Below are positions 12,401-24,400 of a stretch of DNA of 64,000 nucleotides, one piece after another. The number at the start of each line of letters is the position of its first letter. Position 1 is the stretch's first letter. A model generated the notes under the pieces. The model saw nothing but the letters and a program-made list of their open reading frames with translations. It did not search any database and was not told the DNA's origin. A program made the position numbers and the translations under genes. This DNA is from Gordonia sp. SID5947 (lineage in GTDB: Bacteria > Actinomycetota > Actinomycetes > Mycobacteriales > Mycobacteriaceae): NCBI RefSeq assembly GCF_009862785.1, contig NZ_WWHU01000001.1, positions 4,774,001-4,838,000 on the forward strand, in the 5' to 3' direction.

Positions 12401-15400
12401 CTGAGCCCGCGTCCCGTCCCCATCCCGTTGTCGTTCGCGCAGACCCGGATGTGGTTCATCAACCGGTACGAGCCCGGTACCGCGACCTACAACATCCCGG
12501 TTGTCCTGCGACTGTCCGGCGCACTCGACGTGGCGGCCCTGCGGGCGGCCGTCGTCGACACCATCGGGCGTCACGAGGTGCTCCGGACGACGTTCCCGTC
12601 GGTGGACGGCATGCCGGTGCAGGTGATCGATTCCGCCGCACACGTCGCCGAACGGCTGGACTGGGCCGTGGTGGACGCGCCGTCCGACGTGGAGACGGCG
12701 ATGACGACCGGTTTCGACGTGACCACCGAATGGCCGGTGCGGGTACGACTTCTCGCGGTCTCCGACGACGAGTACCTGCTCGCGGTGATCGCGCATCACA
12801 TCGCGGCCGACGGCGAGTCGATGTTGCCGCTGGTGACCGATCTCGTGACCGCATATCTTGCTCGCGCGCAGGGGCTGGAACCGCAGTTCGCGCCGTTGGC
12901 AGTCCAGTTCGCGGACTACGCGATCTGGCAGCACAGCGTGCTGGGGTCACCGGATGCGCCGGACTCGGTGGTGGGTCGTCAGCTGTCGTTCTGGAAAGAT
13001 CAGCTCGTCGACGCGCCGGATGTGCTCCAACTCCCGGCCGACCGGGAGCGCCCCGCGGTGGCCTCTCATCGCGGCGCACGCGTCCACTTCGCGTTGCCGG
13101 CCGAGGTCGGCCGGCAGATCGGCGTCGTGGCAAGCGCATTCGGTGTCACACCGTTCATGGTGGTGCACGCCGGGCTCGCGGTGCTCTTGGCGCGGCTCTC
13201 GGCCACCGATGACATCACCATCGCGACCCCGATCGCGGGCCGCGGCCAGGCATCGCTCGATCCGCTCGTCGGGATGTTCGTCAACACTCTCGTCCTGCGG
13301 ACCAGGGTCGACACCGCGACGACGTTCGCCGAGTTGCTCGACGACGTGCGGGTGACCGATCTCGATGCCTTCGCGCACGCCGACGTCCCGTTCGAGACGG
13401 TCGTCGAGGCGCTGAACCCGTCGCGCTCCGAGGCGTTCGCGCCCCTGGCACAGGTCATGTTGTCCTTCGATCCGGCGGCCGCGGCGGAATCCACCGACCA
13501 GTCGGTCGGCGGATTGTCGGTACAGTCGATCGAGCCGGCGTGGGTGCCGGCCCAGCTCGACCTGTCCGTCACGGTGAATTCGGCTGCAGCCGAGGAAGAC
13601 TGGCCGTGTTCTATCGTCTACGCGACCGATCTTTTCGACCATTCGAGCGTCGAGAGGATGGCCGACCGTTTCGTGTCGGTGTTGGCCGACCTGGTCGCGA
13701 GTCCGGCCGTCGCCGTCGGCGACGTGGCCGTCATCTCGGCGCAGGAGCGGGCCGTCGTCGACGGCTGGTCGGTGGGACCGGTCGTCGATGTCCCGGACGA
13801 TCTGGTACCGGAGATCGTTGCCGCGCAGGCTGTCCGGACGCCAGACGCGGCTGCACTGGTCTTCGGGGACCGCACCGTCACGTACTCCGAATTCGCCGCC
13901 CGGATCGCCGTCCTGGCCCGCCGACTGATCGCGGCCGGTGCGGCGCCCGGTGTGGCCGTGGGGGTGTCGCTGGACCGCTCGGTGGAGATGGTCGTCGCGG
14001 TGCATGCGGTGCTGGCGGCCGGCGCACAGTATGTCCCGATCGATCCGGACACCCCGAACGATCGCGTGGAGTACATGATCGACACCGCCCACGTCCGGAT
14101 CGTGCTCGTCGGAGCGGGCCGCGCTGCCGTCGCGGAGGGAGTGCGGACGATCGAGGTGGACACATCGGGGGTGGTCGACCGGTCGGTGCCGGCCGTGACC
14201 GACAAAGACCGGCCGGCGCCGCTGCGATCCGACGATGCGGCCTACACCCTGTTCACCTCGGGCTCGACAGGTCGGCCGAAGGGCGTGACCGTGTCGCATC
14301 GGGCATTGCTGAATCGGATGCGCTGGTGCCTGGAGGTGTTCGACTGGAACGCGGACGAGCGGGTGATGCTGAAGACGCCGTATACCTTCGACGTCTCGGT
14401 GCCGGAGCTCTTCGCGCCGGTGATGACGGGTGCGACGATGATCGTGGCGCGCGCGGGTGGGCACCTGGAGCCGGTCTACATCGCCGATCTCATCGCACGT
14501 CAGGGCGTGACGTCGGTGCACTTCGTGCCGTCGATGCTGTCGGTCTTTCTCGACGTGGTCCCCGCCGACACGTTGAGTGCCCTCGACCGGGTGCGCTGGC
14601 TGCTCACCTCGGGTGAAGCGCTCCCGCTCGCGGTGGCGACCCATGCCCACGAGGCGCTGCCGCGGACGAAGATCGTCAACCTGTATGGCCCGACCGAGGC
14701 CACCGTCGACGTGACCGCGGTCGACGTGACGGGAGCCGAACACGTCACCATCGGCCGCCCGGAGTGGAACACGTCGACGTATGTGCTGGATGCGCGGTTG
14801 CGTCCGGTCCCGCAGGGCGTGCCCGGCGAGCTCTACCTGGGTGGCGTGCAGTTGGCGCGTGGCTACGCATCCCGCCCCGCGCTCACGGCCGAACGGTTCG
14901 TGGCCGATCCCTTCGGGGCGCCGGGTTCGCGGTTGTACCGTACCGGTGACCTGGTCCGGTGGAGTGACCGCGGTGAGATCGAGTATCTGGGACGCACCGA
15001 TTTTCAGGTGAAGTTGCGTGGTCAGCGGATCGAGCTGGGCGAGATCGAGTCGGTCATCGCCTCGGCGCCCGGTGTGGTGCATGCGGCGTGTGCGGTGGTC
15101 GATGCGCCGACCGGCGGCCAACACCTCGTCGCGTATTTGGCGCCGGCCTCGATCGAGCAGTCCGCGGTGAAGGCGGTGGTGGCGGACGCGTTGCCGGAGT
15201 ACATGCGACCGTCGGTGTGGATGCTGCTCGACGACATCGAACTCAACAGCTCCGGCAAGCTCAACCGAAAGGCGTTGCCCGCCCCGGTGTTCGAGGCAGG
15301 GGAGTACATCGCCCCGGCGACCGACGCCGAGGCGACAGTGGCGACGGTGTTCGCCGACGTGCTGGGCGTGGACCGGGTGAGCGTGACCGAGTCGTTCTTC

Positions 15401-18400
15401 GGTCTCGGCGGTAACTCGTTGTCGGCGATGCGGGTTGCCGCACGGGTCGCCGACGACCTGGGTGTCGACGTCTCGGTGCGGGACCTGTTCGAGGCGCCGT
15501 CGGTGCGGGAGCTGATCGAGGCCGTCGCCGGCCGCGGACAGACCGTGGCGCCCTTGGTCGCCGGCCGGCGACCGGATCGGTTGCCGCTGTCCCTGGCGCA
15601 GTCGCGGATGTGGTTCATCAACCGGTTCGACCCCGCGTCGTCGGCCTACAACATTCCGATGGCCCTTCGCCTCACCGGTGCGCTCGATCTCGGCGAGCTG
15701 GTGGGCGCACTGGGTGACGTGATCGAACGGCACGAGGTGTTGCGGACGGTGTATCCGACCGACGGCGACGGTCCGATCCAGCACATCCTCACCGCCGATC
15801 GCGCCCGCGCCCTGTTCGATTGGCGCGTGGCCGACGACCAGCACGAGGTGGCCGTGTCGGCGACCGAGGGCTTCGACGTGACCGTCGACCTGCCGATTCG
15901 TGGGCGTGTGTGGCGCTCCGGCGACAACACCCATGACGTGGTGCTGACCGTTCATCACATCGCGTTCGACGGTTCGTCGACGGCTGTGTTCGTCCGGGAC
16001 CTGCTGACCGCCTACATGGCGCGGGTCGGCGGTGACGTCCCCGGCGTGCCCCCGCTCGCCGTGCAGTATGGCGATTACGCACTGTGGCAACGCAAGATGC
16101 TCGGCGACGTCGACGATCCGTCGAGTCGGCTGGCGCGACAGCTCGGCTATTGGCGTGACCACCTCCGGGCCCTGCCGTCGGTGACCGACCTGCCGATGGA
16201 TCGGCCACGGCCGGCTGTCATGGCGACCACGGCCGGCGTGGTGTCGATGACCGTCGATGATGATCTCGCCCGACGGGTCGAGGAATTCGCCCGCAGCGAA
16301 GGTGTCACCCCGTTCATGGCGACGCATGTCGCGCTCGCCATCCTGGTCGCCCGGCTGGCGTCCACCGACGACGTCGTCATCGGGACACCGATCGCCGGAC
16401 GGACCGATGCGGCGCTCGCTGACCTGGTCGGGATGTTCGTGAACACGTTGGTGCTGCGGACCGCAGTGCAACCTGCGCAGTCCGTCTCGGACCTCGTCGC
16501 ACAGGTACGGCAGGTAGATCTCGACGCATTCGCCCACGCCGACGTCCAGTTCGAGGAGCTGATCGACGAGCTCGCGCCGACCCGGTCGACTGCCTTCCCG
16601 CCGCTCGCGCAGATCGCGTTCACCCATGTGGACGACGACCCGGGTACCGCGGCGCTCGAGACCGCCGGACTCGTGGCGGAGCCGCTGGAACTGGCGGATC
16701 AGGTGGCCAAGTTCGAGCTGTCGGTGGCGGTGACCGGACGGACCGCGTCATCACCCATGACCGTCGACTTCGTCTATGCGCGTTCGCTTTTCGACGAATC
16801 GACCGTTCGCGGATTCGTGATGTCGTGGCTGCGGGTCGTCGAGTCGATGGTCGACGACCCGGACGTCGCGGTGGGGGACATCGATCTGATCACCCCGTCC
16901 GACGTGGCCATGTTGGCTCCGGTGAGCGGTGGGCCCCCGTCGCCTCCGCGGCTGCTGAGTGCGATGTTCGCCGATGTGGTCGACCGCCACGGCGATCGTG
17001 TCGCCGTGGTGGACGCCACCGGGGCGGAGCTGACCTATGCCGCACTCGACGCCCGATCGAATCAGCTGGCACGATGGCTGGTCTCGCAGGGCGTCGGCGT
17101 CGAATCGCTGGTGGCACTGGCCATCGGCCGATCGGTCGAGTTGCTGACCGCGATCTGGGCGGTCGCCAAGACCGGCGCGGGCCACCTGCCGATCGATCCG
17201 GCCTACCCTGCCGATCGCATCGAGCACATGCTGTCCGACTCGGGTGTCCGGGTGGGGCTCACCGTCGAACGCCACCGATCCGAGATGGGAACCGTGGTCG
17301 GCTGGACAACACTGGATTCCCCGGAGGTCCGGCCGGTGATAGACGGGATGAGTCCGGATGCGTTGGCGCCGAGCGAACTGATCGGCACGCCACACGTCGA
17401 TGCGGTCGCCTACGTCATCTACACGTCGGGTTCGACCGGTACCCCGAAGGGCGTTGCGCTCACGGCTCGCACGCTGGAGAACTTCGCGCTGACCGAGGTC
17501 GATCGGTTCGCGGTGACCGATCGATCGCGGGTGTTGGGGTTCGCATCGCCGAGCTTCGACGCGTCGGTCCTGGAATGGCTGATGGCCGTCGGTGCGGGTG
17601 CGGCCCTCGTCTACCGCCCCGAGGACGCCCTGGGCGGGGAGCCGTTGGCCGCGTTCATGCGCGGGCAGCGGGTGACGCACACGTTCCTGACGCCGACGGT
17701 CCTCGCCACCCTGAAGCCCGAGGACCTGCCGGATCTGCAGGTGCTGGCCGCCGGCGGCGAGGCGGTTCCGCCGGCGATGGTGGAGCGCTGGGGGTCGCAC
17801 GTCAGGTTCCACGACATGTACGGGCCCACCGAGACGACCATCGTGGTGGCGATGAGTGACGCGATGCGGCCCGGAGTACCGACGACGCTCGGCGGTCCGA
17901 TACCGGGAGTTGGCCTCCTGGTGTTGGATTCGCGGTTGCGGGTGGTGCCGGTCGGTGTGGCCGGCGAGTTGTACGTCGCGGGCGGTGCACTTGCGCGCGG
18001 ATACATCGGGCGACCCGGACTGACCTCGCAGCGTTTTGTCGCGCATCCGTTCGGGACCGACGGGGAGCGGTTGTATCGCACGGGCGACGTCGTGCGCTGG
18101 CGGCGCGATGATTCGGGCGGGCTGGCACTCGACTACCTGGGCCGCAGCGACGATCAGGTGAAGCTGCGTGGTCTGCGCGTCGAATTGGGGGAGATCGAGG
18201 CTGCGCTCGCCTCCCATCCGTCCGTCGAGTCGGCGGTCGTGATCGGCGTCGGCGGTTCGGTCGCCACGGCCCTGGCGGGTTACGTCGTACTCCGCGACGA
18301 CGTCGACACCGGTGCGCTGAGGACTTTCGTGGGCAGTCGACTGCCGTCGCACATGGTGCCGTCGAGTCTGACGGTGCTCGATGCGCTGCCGTTGACGCCG

Positions 18401-21400
18401 GTCGGAAAGCTTGACAAGCGAGCACTGCCGGAGCCGGTGGTCGACGTGGACCGCGAGTTCGTGGCCGCCGCCAATGCAGCCGAACAGTCGGTGGCACAGG
18501 TGTTCGCCGAGGTACTCGGCGTCGCGCAGGTGAGCGTGACGGAGAGCTTCTTCGAGTTGGGCGGCAACTCGCTCTCCGCCACCCGTGTGGCCGCCCGCGT
18601 CTCGGAGGTGTCCGGGGCGGAGGTGTCGGTTCGCGACGTCTTCGAGGCGCCGTCGGTCCGTGAACTCGCCCGAGGGCTCGACGGCAGGGGCCTCGGTCTG
18701 GCACCGGTGGTGGCCGTGACGCCGCGGCCCGGGCGGGTGCCGCTGTCGTTCGCCCAGTCGCGTATGTGGTTCATCAATCAGTTCGATCCGTCGGCGTCGA
18801 CCTACAACGTGCCGGTGGTCCTCCGGCTGGTCGGCGCGCTCGACGTCGCCGCGCTGCGTTCGGCGCTCGTCGACGTGGTCACCCGGCATGAGGTGCTGCG
18901 CACCACGTTCCCCGCGGTCGACGGGTCGCCGATCCAGGAGATCGCGGCTGCCGACGGCATCGCCGATCGACTGGATTGGTCGGTCGTCGATTCCGCGGCC
19001 TCGCTGGAAGCGGCCGTGACCGAGGGCTTCGACGTGACCGTGCAATGGCCGCTGCGCGCGCGCCTGTGGCACGTCGACCACGACGAGTGGGTGTTCGCGT
19101 TGGTGGCTCACCACATCGCGGCCGACGGCGAGTCGATGGCTCCGCTCGTGGGTGATGTGGTCACCGCGTATGCTGCGCGTTCCGCCGGGGCCGTCCCGGA
19201 ATTCGCGCCACTCGACGTACAGTTCGCGGACTTCGCGATCTGGCAGCACGAGGTACTCGGCTCGGCAGGCGACACCGAATCAGTGGTGGCACAACAGCTC
19301 TCGTACTGGTCGCAACAGCTGGCCGGGTTGCCCGACGTGCTCGAGCTGCCGTCCGATCGTCCGCGGCCGGTGGTCGCGAGCCAGCGCGGCGATCAGGTGC
19401 CGTTCCGCGTTCCCGCGGACGTTGTCGAGCGGATCGGGTCGGTCGCCAGGGAGTTCGGTGTGACACCTTTCATGGTGGTGCACGCCGGGTTGTCGGTGTT
19501 GCTCGCGAGGCTGTCGGCGACCGGCGACATCGCGGTCGGCACCCCGGTGGCCGGGCGTGGCAGGCGCGAACTCGACGCCCTGGTCGGCATGTTCGTCAAC
19601 ACCCTGGTCCTGCGTGCACAGATCGATCCGACGATGTCCTTCGCCGAGGTCATCGACCAGGTCCGGGTGACCGATCTCGACGCCTTCGGGCACGCGGATG
19701 TTCCCTTCGAGGCGTTGGTGGATCATCTGGACCCGGTCCGGTCGGAAGCGTTCGCGCCGCTGACCCAGATCTTGCTGACCTTCCATCAGGCTTCCTTGCC
19801 CGAACTCGCGGCGGGAGTCGGGGCCACCGCGGTCGCGGGCCTGAGCATCTCGCCGTTGGAGGCCCCCGAGACCCCGGCCAAGGTCGACCTGACCTTCGGT
19901 ATCGCGGCCGACTCGCCGGATGAGGCCTGGCCGGCCCAGATCGTCTACGCGACAGATCTCTTCGATCGGTCGACCATCGAGACGATGGCGGACCGGTTCG
20001 TGCGCGTACTCGCCGAGTGCGTCGAGTCGGTCGACCGGCCGGTCGGTGACGTCACCCTGCTGTCGGCCACCGAGGCCGCGCAGATCGCGGCCATGCCCGC
20101 ACCGGTGCTCGAGACGGTCAACACCGGTCTCTCCCTCGTCGATCTGTTCCGGTCGACCGTTGACGAGCACGGTGGACGGCAGGCGGTGACGGCAGGTGGC
20201 GTCACCCTCTCCTACGAGGCGTTGCAGACACGTTCGGACGCGGTCGCGGCCGCACTCGCGATGCGCGGTATCGGGGTGGGTGATCTGGTTGGTGTCGCCA
20301 CCGCACGAACGGTGGATCTCGTCGCCGCGATCGTGGGTGTGCTGAAGGTGGGGGCGGCTTATCTGCCGCTCGACACGACGAATCCCGCCGACCGCCTGGC
20401 GTTCATCGTCTCAGACGCCGCAGTCGACACCGTGATCACGGATGCGGCGACCGCAGGGCACGAATTGTTCACGGTGCTGCCCGCGGGCGTGACGACCGTG
20501 CACGTGGCCGATCTCGCGGCCGAGGGCGCGGCGCGGCCGGTACCGCCACCGGTGATGATCCCGCCGTCGTCGCGGGCGTACGTGATCTACACCTCCGGGT
20601 CGACGGGCGTACCGAAGGGAGTGGAGGTCACCCACCGGGATGTGGTGACCTTGATGGACACCGCGGCAGGCGATTTCGAGTTCCTTCCCACCGATGTGTG
20701 GACCATGTTCCACTCGTACGCATTCGATTTCTCGGTCTGGGAGCTGTGGGGGCCGTTCCTGTCCGGTGCCCGGCTCGTCATCGTCGACCGGAACCTGGCG
20801 CGAGACCCCGACGCGTTCGTCGAACTGCTGGCCGCCGAGGGCGTCACGATCCTCAGCCAGACACCGTCGGCCTTCTATCAACTCGTCGATGCTCGCCGAC
20901 GCAACAGCGTGGATCTGCCGTTGCGGTACGTCGTGTTCGGCGGCGAGGCACTGAGTTTCGATCAGGTGCGCCGGTGGTTCGACGATCACCCAGGCGACTC
21001 ACCGCGGCTGGTCAACATGTACGGCATCACCGAGACCACCGTGCACGTCAGCTTCCGCCCGCTCGACCGTGCGCTGGTTGCTGCCGGCGACGCCTCGCTG
21101 ATCGGTCGTCCGCTGTACTCGCTCGCCATCCACATCCTCGACGACCGACTGCATCCGGTGCCGCCAGGGGTCGTGGGCGAGATGTATGTCACCGGTGGGC
21201 AACTCGCGCAGGGCTATCTCGGGCGGCCGGGCCTGTCGTCGACGCGATTCGTCGCGAGCCCGTTCGCCGACGGCGCCCGGATGTATCGGACCGGCGACCT
21301 CGCACGTCGCGTTGGCGACGACATCGAGTATCTGGGACGCGGCGATGCGCAGGTGCAGCTGCGCGGATTCCGTATCGAGTACGGCGAGATCGAAGCCGCC

Positions 21401-24400
21401 CTGCTCGGCGTCGAGGGGGTGGCCGCGGCCGCTGCGAGCGTCGTCGACCTGCCCGGCCGTGGTGAACAGCTGATCGGTTATGTGGTCGCAGAATCCGGTG
21501 TCGAGCCGGAGTCGCAGTCCGTGCGTGACATCGTGGCGCGGGCGGTGCCCGGTTACATGGTGCCTGCGCTGATCGTCCCCGTCACCCACCTGCCGCTCAC
21601 TGCGAACGGCAAGCTCGATCGGCGGGCTCTGCCGATGCCGGAGATCGAGGGCGGCGCCGAGGATCACGTGGCTCCGGAGTCGTCGGTCGAGGAGACGCTG
21701 GCGCAGGTCGTCGCGGGCGTACTCGGTGTCGACCGGGTGAGCGTGGTCGAATCGTTCTTCTCACTCGGCGGCGATTCGATCCTGGCGATCCAGGTGTCGT
21801 CGGGCGCGCGGGCGGCCGGCCTGGTGGTCTCGCCACGGGACGTGTTCGAACACAAGTCGGTACGCGCGATGGCGCGTGCGGTCGCGGCCGGTGGCGCGGA
21901 CATGGCGTTGCTGGCGGAGCCGTCCGGCGGGGGCCGGGAGATGGTGATTCCGCCGGTCGCTTCCTGGATGCTCGAGTTGTCGGACTCCGCAGACGATTTC
22001 GCCGACTTCTCGCAGTCGGTGGTGCTCGTCGCGCCCGACGGACTCGACGCGGCCACCTTGCGAGAGGTGCTGCAGACGGTCGTGGCCGCGCATCCGGTGA
22101 TGTCGGGACGTCTGTTCCTCGACGAGGGTCGGTGGATCGGTACGTCCGGCGACGGTCGCGGATGTGTGGTCGGTGCGACGACCACCGACGCGAGGACCAC
22201 GTCGGCCGAGTTCGGTCACGAGTTGCACGCGGCGCATGCCGTTGCCCTCGGTGAGTTGAATCCCGCAGTCGGGCAATTGGTGTCGGCGATGCTGGTGACG
22301 GGCGCCGACGGCGCACGCGTGGTGTTGGCGATCCACCATCTCGCCGTGGATGCGGTGTCGTGGCCCATCCTCATCGAGGACGTGGTGACCGTCTGGGGTC
22401 AACTGCAGGCGGGACAGGAACCGGCCGTGCGGGCCGAGGTGACGTCGGCGCGTGCCTGGCACGCCGCCCTCGAGGCGCAGGCTGCCGACCGCGAGGACGA
22501 GGTCGATCACTGGCTGGTGCGCGTGGACCGCGCGCCGACGAGCTTCGGAGCGCCGCTGGACCGTGTCCGAGATCGCTTTGATTCCGTTGCGACGCAGCGG
22601 GTCCGAATCGATCCGAAGGTGACCGAGGCGCTGCTCACGACCGTGCCGGAGGCGTTCGGCGGCCATGTGAACGACGCGCTGGTGGCGGCGCTGGCACGCG
22701 CGGTCCGGTCCTGGCAGCAGTCGCATGCCATCGCCGACGACTCGCCCGTCTCGGTGCTGATGGAGGGGCATGGCCGGTACGAGGAGGTCGTCGAGCGCGG
22801 TTCCGACCCGCGAACGGCGGATCTGTCGCGAACCGTCGGCTGGTTCACCGCCATCTCACCGATGTCCGTCGACCCCGCCGACGGCATCGTGCACGCGGTG
22901 AAGGCGGCGAAGGAAGAACGGCTCGGTCACCCCGATCGCGGGATCGGGTTCGGGCTGTTGCGTTTCGGCGGTGATCGGCGACTGGCCGGCTGCCCGCTGC
23001 CCTCGATCGGCTTCAATTTCTTCGGCGCAGGTACCCGGGGGACCCGCGAAGAGATCGAACTCCCGTTCATGGTCGATTCGGATGCACCCTCGCTGCCGGC
23101 GTCGGTGAGCGGCGCGATGACGGCGATGAATGTCCTCACGGTGAACGTGGGCACCCGACAGGTCTCCATGCCGCACAGTCCGGGAGTCGTGGACGGCGAC
23201 CGCGAGCTGGTGGCGGATTTCTTGTTCGTGCAGGGGATCCTGTCGGCCGACGATGCCGCCGATCTCGCGCGACGATGGTCGGACGAACTGGCGGCCGTGG
23301 TGGCGACACTGGCCGAGGCCGATCCGGGCCTGTCGCCGTCGGACGTGCCGGGCACGGGGGTCACGCAGGCCGACCTCGACGCCCTCGCCCAGCGGTACCC
23401 GGGTGCGGATGTCTGGCCGTTGGCGCCACTGCAGCGCGGACTCCACTTCGAGTCGGAGATCGCCGGGCACCACGGTGCGGGGTCATCGGTGGATGTGTAT
23501 GTGGTGCAGTCGATCCTCGAACTGGGCGGCGAGATCGACGTCGCGCGGCTGCGGGGCGCGGCCGAGGCCCTGTTCGCCCATCACCGGGCGTTGCGGTCGG
23601 GCTTCGTGCGCACCGGTAGTGGGGCGGTGGTCGCAGTGGTCCCGGAGACGGTCGAGCTGCCGTGGCAGGTCGTCGACGTCGACGAGGTGGCGCCCGACGG
23701 CCCCGCCGACGACGTGATCCGCCGGATCGCGGACACCCAACGGTCCGTGCCGTTCGACCTGGAGGCGCCGCCATTGATGCGGTTCGCCCTGATCCGCCAC
23801 GGTGACACCGCCCACCTGGTGGTCACCAACCATCACATCCTCATCGATGGATGGTCGGGACCGTTGGTGCTCGCCGATCTGCTGGCCCTCTACGCGGGGG
23901 GCGTCACCTATACGGGTCAGATCGGTCGCGGCGACAGGGACTTCGCCGACCATCTGCGGCGCCTCGCCGACGTCGACCGAGCAGCCGGGCTGGCGGCCTG
24001 GCGTGAGGTGCTGGCCCCGCTTGAGGGCCCCACCTTGGTGGCACCGGGGGTGGAGGCGACGCCGGAATCGTTGCCGCAGGATCGGTCGACGATCCTCGAT
24101 GCCGAGCTGACCGCGGGTATCGAGGCGGTGGGACGTGCCGAGGGCGCCACGGTGGCCACGGTGTTGCAGTTCGCCTGGGCCGTGTTGCTCTCGCGGCTGA
24201 CCGGTAATCAGGTGGTCACCTTTGCCGAGACGGTGTCGGGTCGGCCGGCCGATCTCGAGGGCGTGGAGTCGATGGTCGGGCTCTTCATCAACACCCTGCC
24301 GGCCGTGGTGGACGTGGATCCCGCCGCACCCATCTCGGAGGTTTTGGGTCGGCTGCAGGCGGCGAAGGTGTCGGTACTCGACCACCAGCACCTGGTGTTG

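Noticed and set aside
12947..19249. Long minus-strand open frames opposite the giant synthetase (up to about 1200 codons)
   Set aside because: They are His/Arg/Asp-rich, have no domain motifs, and follow the codon structure of the real synthetase. They are artefacts of high third-position GC.
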